This document shows positions 43,592-54,928 of a stretch of DNA of 64,000 bases, piece after piece. Source of the stretch: Solwaraspora sp. WMMD406 (GTDB taxonomy: Bacteria; Actinomycetota; Actinomycetes; Mycobacteriales; Micromonosporaceae); assembly GCF_029626025.1 (NCBI RefSeq), contig NZ_JARUBF010000001.1:6790001-6854000 (forward strand), read 5' to 3'. Below the pieces are notes generated by a model that saw only the letters and a program-made list of their open reading frames with translations, searched no databases and was not told the origin of the DNA. Each line of letters begins with the position of its first letter. Position 1 is the first letter of the stretch. The position numbers and the translations under genes were made by a program.

Positions 43592-44488
43592 ATGCGTGAC
43601 GTGAGCTTCGCCGACGAAGCCATCCGGTGGTACGACCACAACGCTCGTGACCTGCCGTGGCGGGTGCCGGGGATCGGTGCCTGGGCCATCCTGGTCAGTG
43701 AGGTCATGCTGCAGCAGACCCCGGTGGTCCGGGTGTTGCCGGCCTGGCGGGCCTGGCTGGACCGGTGGCCGTCCCCGGCGGCGTTGGCCGCCGACGCCCC
43801 GGCCGAGGCCATCCGGATGTGGGATCGGCTCGGTTATCCGCGACGGGCGCTACGGCTGCACGAATGCGCCACGGCGCTGGTGCGACGCCACGGTGGCGCG
43901 GTGCCGACGGATCTGGACGAGTTGCTGGCGCTGCCCGGAGTCGGTACCTACACGGCTCGGGCGGTCGCCGCCTTCGCATACGGGCAGCGGCATCCGGTGG
44001 TCGACACCAACGTACGGCGGCTGGTGGCCCGGGCGATCGACGGCGCCGCCGACGCCGGGCCGGCGACCCGGCCGGCGGATCTGGTGGCGACCGAGGCCCT
44101 GCTGCCAGCCGAGCCGGCACGGGCCGCGCGGGCCAGCGCCGCGTTCATGGAACTCGGGGCGGTGGTCTGCGTGGCCCGTACGCCCCGGTGCGCGGTGTGC
44201 CCGATGGCGGCCCGCTGTGCCTGGCTGGCTGCGGGGCGGCCAGCCCAGGTCGGGCCGAGCCGGCGTCCTCAGCGGTACGCCGGAACCGACCGGCAGGTAC
44301 GGGGTCTGTTGTTGGCGGTGCTGCGGGAGGCCACCGGTCCGGTGCCGCAGCAACGGTTGGATTCGGTCTGGCCGGACGCCCGGCAACGGAGCCGGGCGCT
44401 GGCGAGCCTGATCGAGGACGGTCTGGTGGATCCGGTCAGCCGGGACGGCGCGCCGCCGACCGGGTACGCGCTGGCCGGTCAGGGCTGA
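43592..44488 (+). CDS. mutY: A/G-specific adenine DNA glycosylase
   Basis: Removes adenine opposite 8-oxoguanine. 298 residues from ATG 43592. The HhH and catalytic part are DLPWRVPGIGAWAILVSEVMLQQTPVVRVLPAW, LLALPGVGTYTARAVAAFAYGQRHPVVDTNVRRLV with the catalytic Asp in VDTN, and the [4Fe-4S] cluster Cys pattern C-x6-C-x2-C-x5-C is seen in CVARTPRCAVCPMAARC. The C-terminal NUDIX-like 8-oxoG recognition domain is much shorter than in E. coli (350 residues) and reads RQVRGLLLAVLREATGPVPQQRLDSVW, as in other actinobacteria. Confidence 0.95.
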   Translation: MRDVSFADEAIRWYDHNARDLPWRVPGIGAWAILVSEVMLQQTPVVRVLPAWRAWLDRWPSPAALAADAPAEAIRMWDRLGYPRRALRLHECATALVRRHGGAVPTDLDELLALPGVGTYTARAVAAFAYGQRHPVVDTNVRRLVARAIDGAADAGPATRPADLVATEALLPAEPARAARASAAFMELGAVVCVARTPRCAVCPMAARCAWLAAGRPAQVGPSRRPQRYAGTDRQVRGLLLAVLREATGPVPQQRLDSVWPDARQRSRALASLIEDGLVDPVSRDGAPPTGYALAGQG

Positions 44489-44493
44489 CAGCT

Positions 44494-44522
44494 GGCCGGC
44501 CCCGAGCCCGTTCGGGCCGGCC
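44494..44522 (+). terminator. Hairpin after mutY
   Basis: Arms GGCCGGCCC (44494-44502) and GGGCCGGCC (44514-44522) with an 11-base loop, five bases after the mutY stop. Confidence 0.55.
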
Positions 44523-44587
44523 GAACGCGCCGGGCCGGGCGGGGTCAGGCCTGCCCAACACGCCGGGCCGGGGCTGCCGAACACGCC

Positions 44588-44622
44588 GTGAGGCGCCGCC
44601 GGAACCCGGCGACGCCTCACGA
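44588..44622 (-). terminator. Hairpin after clpC
   Basis: Arms CGTGAGGCG (44588-44596) and CGCCTCACG (44614-44622) with an inner CGCCGG/CCGGCG stem, 18 bases beyond the clpC stop and convergent with the mutY hairpin. Confidence 0.6.
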
Positions 44623-44640
44623 ACAGGTCGTGCGTCGTGG

Positions 44641-47172
<2,532 letters not shown>

Positions 47173-47521
47173 GCCCTCGTGCTCCTCACGTGCCGTGCGC
47201 CAGTGGTCTTGGCGGGCCAGCGCACGGGCTTCCAGGTGGACGCCCGTGCCATCACTCTATCGCCGCGAGCCGACTCTGCTCGTGCCCTGTCGCGCCAGAG
47301 CAGGTGCGATCCGCGACGTTTAACCCAACTGTGCCGGCTCGGAGCCTGTTCCCCGAGGCTCTGGCGCTACGCGGTGAGCGAAATCGACCACTGGTCCGGC
47401 CGGTTGGTCGGCACCGGCCGCCGTACGGCCAGGCCGGGCTGAGGCAGCCGGGTCGAGGCAGCCGGGTCGCGACACGCCGGATCCGGGGTGCACCAAGCAC
47501 CAGACCGGACATCTAACCCAA
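47173..47521. other. Long intergenic region upstream of clpC
   Basis: About 460 bp separate clpC from the lsr2 stop; this part holds the clpC ribosome site and a possible -10 TAGAGT (reverse of 47255-47260), without a good -35. GCCGGGTCG-like short repeats occur near 47440-47480. No ORF is credible. Confidence 0.4.
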
Positions 47522-47567
47522 ATGCCGCGCCAGGCGGGGACGCGAACGCGTCCCCGCCCGGCGGCAT
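47522..47567 (-). terminator. Large hairpin downstream of lsr2
   Basis: Perfect 12-bp arms (47533-47544 and 47547-47558) with a two-base AA loop, extended by a second 7-bp pair ATGCCGC (47522-47528) / GCGGCAT (47561-47567) across small bulges. It is 66 bases past the lsr2 stop. Confidence 0.65.
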
Positions 47568-47632
47568 CGCCTACCGCTCGATCCGGAACGAGCCGGCGCC
47601 GTAGCTCCGGACGACCGAAACCGCTGAACGGA

Positions 47633-47983
47633 TCAACGACCGGCCTTGGCGTGGTACTCGTCCACGATCTCCTGCGGGATACGCCCGCGGTCGGAGATCT
47701 CCTTGCCTTCCTTCTTCGCCCAGGCACGGATTGCCCGGTTCTGCTCGCGGTCGGCGGCGGCACCGCCCCGACCCCGCGCGGCCCGGCCACCCACGACGAC
47801 GCCGCCACGGCCGATCTTGGTGCCAGCGGCCACGTACGGAGCGAAAACGTGCCGCAATTTCTCTGCGTTCTTCGCTGAGAGGTCGATCTCGAACTGGACG
47901 CCGTCGAGGGCGAACTTGACGGTCTCGTCGGCGTCACCGCCGTCCAGATCGTCGACCAGCTTGTGAATGATCTGCTTGGCCAC
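47633..47983 (-). CDS. lsr2: Nucleoid-associated protein Lsr2
   Basis: An H-NS-like DNA-bridging protein that silences AT-rich DNA. 116 residues from GTG 47983, with GGAAGGA upstream. The N-terminal dimerisation part is AKQIIHKLVDDLDGGDADETVKFALDGVQFEIDLSAKNAEKLRHVFAPYV (about 2-52), the linker is rich in Gly and Arg, and the DNA-binding end contains REQNRAIRAWAKKEGKEISDRGRIPQEIVDEYH with the minor-groove RGR motif. Actinobacterial hallmark gene; next to lysS and clpC in the standard order. Confidence 0.98.
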   Translation of the reverse strand: MAKQIIHKLVDDLDGGDADETVKFALDGVQFEIDLSAKNAEKLRHVFAPYVAAGTKIGRGGVVVGGRAARGRGGAAADREQNRAIRAWAKKEGKEISDRGRIPQEIVDEYHAKAGR

Positions 47984-48025
47984 AGGCCGTTGTCCTTCCG
48001 AGCACGTTCTCCCGCAATCAAGAGC

Positions 48026-48056
48026 ACAATAGCCCGAAAGATGCGCCAGCCGTCAA
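48026..48056 (-). promoter_or_regulatory. Candidate lsr2 promoter
   Basis: On the minus strand TTGACG (48056-48051) is followed after 19 bp by TATTGT (48031-48026), 43 bp before the lsr2 GTG start. The region is AT-rich for this genome. Confidence 0.45.
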
Positions 48057-48094
48057 TAGGACGCGCAAAGTCACCCGGAGATCTCCCCGGCGAA

Positions 48095-49612
48095 CTACTC
48101 CGGCCGGACCAGAGGGAAGAGGATGGTTTCGCGAATACCCAGGCCGGTCAGGGCCATGAGCAACCGGTCGATTCCCATTCCCATGCCCCCGGCCGGCGGC
48201 ATTCCGTACTCCATCGCCCGGAGGAAGTCCTCGTCCAGCCGCATCGCCTCGGGGTCGCCACCGGCGGCCAGTCTCGCCTGACCGACCAGCCGATCCCGCT
48301 GTACCACCGGATCGACGAGCTCGCTGTAGGCGGTGGCCAGTTCGACGCCACGGACATAGAGGTCCCACTTCTCGGCCAGTCCCGGCTCGGACCGGTGCTC
48401 GCGGGTCAGCGGGCTGGTCTCGACCGGGTAGTCCCGGACGAAGGTGGGCTGCTGCAGCCGGGGAACCACCAATTCCTCGAAGAGTTCCTCGGCCAGCTTG
48501 CCCGGCCCCCACTTCGGGTCGACCGAGACGTCGTGCTTCTCCGCGTAACGCAGCAACTGCGCACGGTCGGTGCGTACGGTGACTTCCTCACCGACAGCTT
48601 CCGACAGCACGCCGTACAGCGTCACGGTCCGCCACTCTCCGCCTAGGTCGAACTCCGACCCGTCAGCGTGGGTGACGACATGTGACCCGGCGATTGCGGA
48701 AGCACACTCCTGGACCAGTTCGCGGGTCAGCCGCGCCATGGTGTCGTAGTCCCCGTACGCTTCGTAAGTCTCCAGCATCGCGAACTCGGGCGAGTGTGAC
48801 GAGTCGACACCTTCATTCCGGAAGTTCCGGTTGATCTCGAAGACCCGATCGATGCCACCCACCACGCAACGCTTCAGGAAAAGCTCCGGAGCGATTCGGA
48901 GATACAGATCAGCATCCAGCGCATTGCTGTGCGTGACGAATGGCCGGGCCGCCGCGCCGCCGTGCAGCAGCTGCAGCATCGGCGTCTCGACCTCGACGAA
49001 CTCCCGGCGATGCAGGGACTCCCGCAGTGCGCGCAGCGCCGTCGCCCGGGTCCACACCGTACGGCGAGCCTCCGGTCGGACGATCAGATCGACGTACCGC
49101 TGGCGGACCCGGGCCTCCTCACTCATCGGCTTGTGGGCCACCGGCAGCGGCCGTAACGCCTTGGCGGTGGGTCGCCAGGACTCGGCCAGCACGGACAGCT
49201 CCCCACGCCGGCTGGTGATCACCTCTCCGGTGACACCCACGTGGTCACCGATGTCGATCAGACGCTTCCAGTCTTCCAACGCCTCGGCGCCCACCCGGTC
49301 ACCGGAGAGCATCACCTGCAGCTCCGTACCGTCGCCTTCCCGCAACGTCGCGAAACAGAGCTTGCCGGTGTTCCGGACGAAGATCACCCGGCCGGTGACC
49401 GCCACCTGCTCACCGGTGGCGGTGTCCGTCGACAGGTCACCGAAGCGCCGCCGTACCTCGGCCAGCGTCGCGGTCCGGGGATAGCCCACCGGATACGGTT
49501 CGACGCCTTGGGCCAGCAGCCGGTCCCGCTTCTCCCGGCGGACCCGCATCTGTTCGGGCAAATCCTCGGCGGAATCGTCGGGTACGGCGACGTGCTCGGT
49601 CACGGCTGGCAT
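48095..49612 (-). CDS. lysS: Lysyl-tRNA synthetase
   Basis: A class II synthetase of 505 residues from ATG 49612 ([13 protein letters not shown]). The N-terminal OB anticodon domain (about 55-160: [33 protein letters not shown]) is followed by the catalytic core with motif 2 ([24 protein letters not shown]) and motif 3 ([15 protein letters not shown]). All are LysRS-specific, including the GGAAARPF segment (motif 1 side). There is no membrane-lysylation domain as in LysX. Upstream, a 204-bp gap carries short tandem repeats. Confidence 0.98.
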   Translation of the reverse strand: MPAVTEHVAVPDDSAEDLPEQMRVRREKRDRLLAQGVEPYPVGYPRTATLAEVRRRFGDLSTDTATGEQVAVTGRVIFVRNTGKLCFATLREGDGTELQVMLSGDRVGAEALEDWKRLIDIGDHVGVTGEVITSRRGELSVLAESWRPTAKALRPLPVAHKPMSEEARVRQRYVDLIVRPEARRTVWTRATALRALRESLHRREFVEVETPMLQLLHGGAAARPFVTHSNALDADLYLRIAPELFLKRCVVGGIDRVFEINRNFRNEGVDSSHSPEFAMLETYEAYGDYDTMARLTRELVQECASAIAGSHVVTHADGSEFDLGGEWRTVTLYGVLSEAVGEEVTVRTDRAQLLRYAEKHDVSVDPKWGPGKLAEELFEELVVPRLQQPTFVRDYPVETSPLTREHRSEPGLAEKWDLYVRGVELATAYSELVDPVVQRDRLVGQARLAAGGDPEAMRLDEDFLRAMEYGMPPAGGMGMGIDRLLMALTGLGIRETILFPLVRPE

Positions 49613-49621
49613 CCTCGAAAC

Positions 49622-49705
49622 TGGGGGTACGGGCGGGGTACGGCGGGTACGGGTACAGCAGCTAGCGGGTACGGGCACATACGGGTACAGCAGCGACGGT
49701 ACGGA
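49622..49705 (-). repeat. Short repeats in the lysS upstream region
   Basis: The 15-mer TACGGGTACAGCAGC occurs at 49648-49662 and 49680-49694, 32 bp apart, within a run of GGTACGGG-like units. In the lysS direction it would be part of the 5' leader. Whether it forms a regulatory structure is not clear. Confidence 0.5.
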
Positions 49706-49816
49706 TGACGGATTCGCCCCCGTCGTCGTGGCGGATCCGGCCCCGAGCGTACTCAAGGCCGATACCGGCCTGCAGCCGATAACCCGCTGGCCGGGTCAGG
49801 TGTCAGGTGGGCGGGC

Positions 49817-50575
49817 TCAGAGGTTGCGCTCGTAGACCATCCGCAAACCGATCAAGGTGATCATGGGCTCGTGATGCGTGATCGTGCGGCACTCGCCGAT
49901 CACCACCGGAGCCAGTCCACCGGTGGCGATAACCGCGCTGAGCTGGCCCAACTCCTCGGCCATCCGCTCCACGATCCGGTCCACCTGACCGGCGAAACCG
50001 AAGTACATGCCGGACTGCAGACACTCGACCGTGTTCTTGCCGATCACCGACCGCGGCCGGGTGGGCTCGACCTTGCGCAGCTGGGCCGCCCGGGCGGCCA
50101 GTGCGTCGAACGAGATTTCGATGCCGGGTGCGAACGCACCGCCAAGGAATTCACCCCGTGCGCTGATCACGTCGAAGTTCGTGGTCGTCCCGAAGTCGAC
50201 CACGATCGACGGGCCACCGTACAGGCTGTGCGCCGCCAGGGTGTTGACCACCCGGTCCGCCCCCACCTCCTTGGGGTTGTCGATGGCAAGCTGCACCCCG
50301 GTCCGGACCCCCGGCTCGACGATCACGCTGGGGATGTCGCCGTAGTAGCGACCGAGCATCGTCCGCAGCGACCGCAGCGCCGCCGGCACCGTCGAACACG
50401 CGGCGACCCCGGTCACCTCCACCGCGTCGCCGGCGAGTAGGCCCCGGAACATCAACCCGAGCTCGTCGGCGGTGGATCGGGCGTCCGTCTTGATCCGCCA
50501 GGAGTGCACCAACTTGTCGCCGCTGAACGTCGCCAGCACCGTGTTGGTGTTTCCGATGTCGATACAGAGCAACAT
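49817..50575 (-). CDS. coaX: Type III pantothenate kinase
   Basis: Phosphorylates pantothenate, the first step to coenzyme A. 252 residues. The ASKHA-fold phosphate motifs are MLLCIDIGNTNTVLATF (N-terminal), NPKEVGADRVVNTLAA, VVDFGTTTNFDVIS and GGAFAPGIEIS. It is the last gene of the cofactor block after nadC, with a 17-base gap. CoaX differs from CoaA in being insensitive to CoA feedback. The neighbours panC and panD supply its substrate. Confidence 0.97.
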   Translation of the reverse strand: MLLCIDIGNTNTVLATFSGDKLVHSWRIKTDARSTADELGLMFRGLLAGDAVEVTGVAACSTVPAALRSLRTMLGRYYGDIPSVIVEPGVRTGVQLAIDNPKEVGADRVVNTLAAHSLYGGPSIVVDFGTTTNFDVISARGEFLGGAFAPGIEISFDALAARAAQLRKVEPTRPRSVIGKNTVECLQSGMYFGFAGQVDRIVERMAEELGQLSAVIATGGLAPVVIGECRTITHHEPMITLIGLRMVYERNL

Positions 50576-50592
50576 GTGTCGTTCCCTCGCCG

Positions 50593-51612
50593 CTAGCCGA
50601 CGGACCGGGCGTCGGCCGGCACGACCGACGCCACCGGGTGCAGATCCAGCGCGATGTCCATGATCGGGGAGGAGTGGGTCAGCGCGCCAACCGAGACGTG
50701 GTCGACCCCGGTCGCCGCGTACTCGGCCGCGTTCGCCAAGGTCAGCCCGCCGGTCGCCTCCAGCCGGGCCCGGCCGGCCACCTCGGTCACCACCTCGCGC
50801 AGCAGGTCCGGGGCCATGTTGTCGCAGAGCAGGAAACCCGCACCGGCCTCCACCGCCTCCACCGCCTCGGCGAGCGTGGTCACCTCGACCTCGACCGGCA
50901 CCTCGGGAAACGCCGCCCGGATCCGCTGGTACGCGGCGGCCACCCCGCCGGCGGCCAGCTTGTGGTTGTCCTTGACCATGGCCGTGTCGTACAGGCCCAT
51001 CCGCTTGTTGCCCCCACCCCCGACCCGGACCGCGTACTTCTCCAGCAGCCGCAGCCCCGGGGTGGTCTTCCGGGTGTCCAGCACGGTCGTGGTGGTCCCG
51101 GCGAGCGCCTCGGCCCAGGCCCGGGTGTGGGTCGCCACCCCGGACATCCGGCTGATCAGGTTGAGCACGGTCCGCTCACCGGTCAGCAGGGTGCGGGTCG
51201 ATCCGGTCACCGACGCCAGGACGGTCCCGGCCGGCACCCGGTCGCCGTCCGCGACCCGCAGCCGCACCTCGACCGCAGCCGCGCCAGGCGCGTCCGCCGG
51301 GGCAGGCGCGTCCGCCGGAGCAGGCACGTCCGCCGGGGCAGGCGCGTCCGCCGGGGCAGGCGCGTCCGCCGGGGCATCCAACGGGACCAGCTCGAACACC
51401 GCCGCGATCAGCGCCAGGCCGGCCACCACCCCGTCGGCCCGCGCCACCACCTCGGCCGTGCCGACCTGATCGGCCGCGATCGTGGCCACCGTGGTCACGT
51501 CCACCCCGGCCGGACCCAGATCCTCCGCCAACGCCGTCGCGACGATCCGTTCGACCGCCACCGGGTCCAGCCCACAGGCGCGTACGGCGGCGACGGTCGC
51601 CTCGCTCAGCAT
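50593..51612 (-). CDS. nadC: Nicotinate-nucleotide pyrophosphorylase (carboxylating)
   Basis: Makes nicotinate mononucleotide from quinolinate and PRPP. 339 residues from ATG 51612, which overlaps the nadB stop. The family marks are ALAEDLGPAGVDVTT, ERTVLNLISRMSGVATHTRAWAE, TRKTTPGLRLLEKYAVRVGGGGNKRMGLYDTAMVKDNH, EVEVTTLAEAVEAVEAGAGFLLCDN and EATGGLTLANAAEYAATGVDHVSVG. An unusual insertion of about 35 residues made of repeated ADAPAP units (51286-51378) lies in the N-terminal domain, making this protein longer than the 280-300 residues common for NadC. Confidence 0.97.
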   Translation of the reverse strand: MLSEATVAAVRACGLDPVAVERIVATALAEDLGPAGVDVTTVATIAADQVGTAEVVARADGVVAGLALIAAVFELVPLDAPADAPAPADAPAPADVPAPADAPAPADAPGAAAVEVRLRVADGDRVPAGTVLASVTGSTRTLLTGERTVLNLISRMSGVATHTRAWAEALAGTTTTVLDTRKTTPGLRLLEKYAVRVGGGGNKRMGLYDTAMVKDNHKLAAGGVAAAYQRIRAAFPEVPVEVEVTTLAEAVEAVEAGAGFLLCDNMAPDLLREVVTEVAGRARLEATGGLTLANAAEYAATGVDHVSVGALTHSSPIMDIALDLHPVASVVPADARSVG

Positions 51613-53303
51613 GACGGCTCCCAGGTGAGAATCGGCCGCCCGGCCGGGCCGAGACCGCTGACCAGATGTCCCAGCCAGTCGTCGCCGGCGGCCGGGAAGT
51701 CGTCGCGCCAGTGACACCCCCGGGTCTCCTGCCGGGCGTACGCCGCAGCGACCAGCGCGGTGGCGACGGTCATCAGATTAGTCGCCTCCCACCCGGCGGT
51801 CGCCGGCACACCATCGACGCCGGCCAGCCGGCGCAGCTGCTCGGCGGTGCCCGCCAGTGACCCGGCGGACCGCAGCACCCCGGCGCCCCGGCTCATCGCC
51901 CGCTGCAACGGTTCCCGGACGGCCGCCCCGACCACCGAAGCGCGGGCGGCGGCCACGCCGGCCGTAGCGACCGGTTGCGCCTGAGCCGGTAGGTCGCAGG
52001 CGATGTCCCGGGCGATCCGCCGGGCGAAGACCAGGCCCTCCAACAGGGAGTTGCTGGCCAGCCGGTTGGCACCGTGCACACCGGTGCAGGCGACCTCGCC
52101 GCAGGCGTACAGGCCGGGAATCGAGGTACGGCCGGACAGGTCGGTACGGACCCCGCCGGAGGCGTAGTGGGCGGCCGGGGCGACCGGGATCAGCTGCTCG
52201 CCGGGATCGATCCCGGCAGCCCGGCAGGAGGCCACGATGGTGGGAAACCGTCGGGCGAGGAACTCGCCACCGAGGTGCCGGGCGTCCAGGAACACGTGGT
52301 CGGCGTCCGTCGCCGTCAACACCCGGTGTATCCCCTTGGCGACCACGTCGCGCGGGGCGAGTTCGGCCAGTTCGTGCTGGCCGAGCATGAACCGCTTGCC
52401 GTCGGCGTCGACCAGGTGGGCGCCTTCGCCCCGCAGCGCCTCCGACACCAGCGGCTGCTGCCCGCTCCCCGGGTCGTGCCCGGTCGGCACCACCAACGCG
52501 GTCGGATGGAACTGGACGAACTCCAGATCGGCCACTGCCGCGCCGGCCCGGATCGCCACCGCCACCCCGTCCCCGGTGGAGACCGCCGGATTGGTGGTGG
52601 TCGCGAAAATCTGCCCCATCCCGCCGGTTGCCAGGACCACCGCCCGGGCCAGGATCGCCCCGACCCCGTCCTCACTGCCCTCGCCCAACACGTGCAGGGT
52701 GACCCCGCAGGCCCGGCCGCCGGTGGCACGGCCACCGCTGGCCGCGTCCGGCGCGGCGCGCAGCAGATCGACCACCAGGGCGTGCTCCACCAGCCGGATC
52801 CACGGATCCCGGCGCACCGCCGCGTGCAGCGCCCGCTGCACCTCGGCCCCGGTCGCGTCGCCACCGGCGTGCACGATCCGGTTGGCCCGGTGCCCGCCCT
52901 CCCGGGTGAGCAGCAGAACGCCCTCGGCGTCCCGGTCGAATTCGGCCCCGACCCGGATGAGCTCCCGAATCCGGGCCGGCCCTTCCTCCACCAGGACCCG
53001 TACCGCCTCGGGGTCGCAGAGGCCGACCCCGGCGATCTCGGTGTCCTGGGCGTGCGCCGCCGGCGTGTCCAGCGGGTCGAGCACGGCGGCGATCCCGCCC
53101 TGGGCCCACCGGGTGGAACCGTCGTCGATGTTGACCTTGGTCACGACCGTGACGTGCAGGCCGGCTTCGCGCAGATAGAGCGCTGCGGTGAGCCCGGCGA
53201 TCCCGGACCCGACGACCACCACGTCGGTGGTCTCCGCCCAGCCGGGCTCCGGTGCCGCCAGCCGAGCGGGCAGCGTCGGCAGGTCGGGAGTGCGCGGATG
53301 CAT
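51606..53303 (-). CDS. nadB: L-aspartate oxidase
   Basis: Oxidises L-aspartate to iminoaspartate, which NadA would condense to quinolinate. 565 residues from ATG 53303. FAD-binding GSGIAGLTAALYLREAG (about 35-51), then VTKVNIDDGSTRWAQGGIAA, the active-site region GGHRANRIVHAGGDATGAEVQRAL, ATGGMGQIFATTTNPAVSTGDGVA, LEFVQFHPTAL and RTDLSGRTSIPGLYACGEVACTGVHGANRLASNSLLEGLVF. It overlaps nadC. nadA is not in this window. Confidence 0.97.
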   Translation of the reverse strand: MHPRTPDLPTLPARLAAPEPGWAETTDVVVVGSGIAGLTAALYLREAGLHVTVVTKVNIDDGSTRWAQGGIAAVLDPLDTPAAHAQDTEIAGVGLCDPEAVRVLVEEGPARIRELIRVGAEFDRDAEGVLLLTREGGHRANRIVHAGGDATGAEVQRALHAAVRRDPWIRLVEHALVVDLLRAAPDAASGGRATGGRACGVTLHVLGEGSEDGVGAILARAVVLATGGMGQIFATTTNPAVSTGDGVAVAIRAGAAVADLEFVQFHPTALVVPTGHDPGSGQQPLVSEALRGEGAHLVDADGKRFMLGQHELAELAPRDVVAKGIHRVLTATDADHVFLDARHLGGEFLARRFPTIVASCRAAGIDPGEQLIPVAPAAHYASGGVRTDLSGRTSIPGLYACGEVACTGVHGANRLASNSLLEGLVFARRIARDIACDLPAQAQPVATAGVAAARASVVGAAVREPLQRAMSRGAGVLRSAGSLAGTAEQLRRLAGVDGVPATAGWEATNLMTVATALVAAAYARQETRGCHWRDDFPAAGDDWLGHLVSGLGPAGRPILTWEPSC

Positions 53304-53424
53304 GAGGTCAGTCAACCCCGGCGGTACGGGCGGACGGCCAGCGGGGCGAACCGATGTGTGCCGCCGCACCACCGACGGCGACCACCGCGCCCACCCATCG
53401 GCACCGCCCGTACCGGGACGGTCG

Positions 53425-54330
53425 CTACTCGTACTGGATCGGCAGGCCGGAGGTGCCGGCACCCTTCATCGAACGGGTGACGTTGCGCTCGTTGAGCCAC
53501 AGGTAGCAGCGGACCCCACGGTTGCCGGCCGCCCACTCGGCGGCCCCGCCCGGCAACGAGATCACCCCGGTACGGAACTGCAGGTTGCCGTCGAGCGGCA
53601 CACCCGCGTACCGGCCGATCACCTTGCGACACTCGGTGTGGAACTGGTTCCAGTCGGCGTCGCGGGTCGGGTAGGCGATGTCGGGCGCCTGCCACACCCC
53701 GGCGAACTCGGCGTTGTGTGGCCGGTCACAGCGCTCCGCCGGCATGGTGTCGATCGCGCCGTTGCTGTCGTTACGTACCGCGTAGCAGGTCAGATGCAGT
53801 TCGGACGGCTCCGCGAGGGCATCGCGCAGGCTGGCGGTACGGCTGGCCGTACCGCCGTTGTCCTCCACGTTCGTCACCTCGGTCACGTCGCAGCGGAACC
53901 AGCGGGCACCGCCTTCCCAGGCGTCGGGCGACGGGACCGCCACCCCCACCCAGAGCCGCCCCGACCGCCAGTCCGCGCCGACGTACTCGGTGGTCTTGGT
54001 GTCGCACTCGGCGTACGCGGCGCGGATCTCGGGCGAGCCCTGCGCCGGCGGGGCGGGTGCCTCGGCCACCGCGTCGCCGAACGTGCCGACGTGCACCGTC
54101 TCGACCCGGTGCGGGGCGGTGCAGTCGACCGGGCTGTACGACGAAAGGTAAGCCGTCTCGGCGAAGTCACCCGGATGGCAGATCTCGGCCGGCGGCACGA
54201 ACGGGCTGGGCTCGGCGAGTGGCTGCCAGTCGTTGGTCAGCTCCCCGTCCACCCCGGCGGGTAGGCCACAGCCGGTCAGGCCGAGCGCCAAGGCTCCACC
54301 CAACGCCACGGCGGCGGTCCAACGGCGCAT
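53425..54330 (-). CDS. Septum formation family lipoprotein
   Basis: A 301-residue lipoprotein from ATG 54330 with GGAGGGG before it. Signal peptide MRRWTAAVALGGALALGLTGC gives the lipobox LTGC (Cys21). The mature part resembles the actinobacterial Septum_form domain: repeated conserved Cys (CHPGDFAETAYLS, DCTAPHRVETVHVG, CDTKTTEYVG, RCDVTEV, CYAVRND, RCDRPHNAEFAGVW) and ends NRGVRCYLWLNERNVTRSMKGAGTSGLPIQYE. The spaced DC-x-x-PH units are characteristic. Probably works in cell-wall or division processes outside the membrane; not proven. Confidence 0.85.
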   Translation of the reverse strand: MRRWTAAVALGGALALGLTGCGLPAGVDGELTNDWQPLAEPSPFVPPAEICHPGDFAETAYLSSYSPVDCTAPHRVETVHVGTFGDAVAEAPAPPAQGSPEIRAAYAECDTKTTEYVGADWRSGRLWVGVAVPSPDAWEGGARWFRCDVTEVTNVEDNGGTASRTASLRDALAEPSELHLTCYAVRNDSNGAIDTMPAERCDRPHNAEFAGVWQAPDIAYPTRDADWNQFHTECRKVIGRYAGVPLDGNLQFRTGVISLPGGAAEWAAGNRGVRCYLWLNERNVTRSMKGAGTSGLPIQYE

Positions 54331-54478
54331 CTGTCCCCTCCCACGGGCCCTGCTGTCCGGACGGTCGCGCATCTCCGTCGCGCATCTCCTCCGAAACGGC
54401 CGGGCATCCTCCGAACGGCCGAGCATACGGCACCCAGCGTCGACCGGCAGGAAACCGGCCGTGCGGGTCGCTCCCACG

Positions 54479-54928
54479 CTACGACCCGGCCGCCACCGCC
54501 GTCGAACCGGCGAGAGCGTCGCCGCGCGACACCGGACCGCCGGCCAGCCCTGCCGGGGCACCGGCCGGGTCGTCGTCCAACCGGATCACCCGGTTGGCCG
54601 CGTCGACATGCACGACCCGGGGGGTGAAAGAGCGCGCCTCGGCGTCGGTGAACTGGCCGTACGCGATGAGAATCACCAGATCACCCGGGTGCACAAGGTG
54701 CGCGGCGGCCCCGTTGATCCCGATCACGCCGCTGCCCGGCGCACCGGGGATGACGTACGTCTCCAACCGGGCACCGTTGGTCACGTCGACGATCGCGACC
54801 TGCTCGCCGGGGAGCAGGTCGGCCGCCGCGAGCAGGTCGGAGTCGACGGTCACCGAGCCGACGTAGTGCAGATCTGCCTGGGTCACCGTGGCCCGGTGGA
54901 TCTTCGACTTGAGCATCGTACGGAGCAT
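54479..54928 (-). CDS. panD: Aspartate 1-decarboxylase
   Basis: Makes beta-alanine for pantothenate through a pyruvoyl group. 149 residues. The self-cleavage site Gly24-Ser25 is in [13 protein letters not shown], with Lys9 and Tyr in the active-site area ([17 protein letters not shown]), and [21 protein letters not shown] further on. The C-terminal extension of about 30 residues ([28 protein letters not shown]) is longer than the usual 115-140 residues. It begins on the last base of panC. Confidence 0.96.
   Translation of the reverse strand: MLRTMLKSKIHRATVTQADLHYVGSVTVDSDLLAAADLLPGEQVAIVDVTNGARLETYVIPGAPGSGVIGINGAAAHLVHPGDLVILIAYGQFTDAEARSFTPRVVHVDAANRVIRLDDDPAGAPAGLAGGPVSRGDALAGSTAVAAGS

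Noticed and set aside
53322-53415. Inverted 12-bp arms CGGTACGGGCGG / CCGCCCGTACCG upstream of nadB
   Set aside because: The arms are 70 bases apart in GC-rich DNA and start only 19 bases from nadB; too weak to call a terminator or operator.
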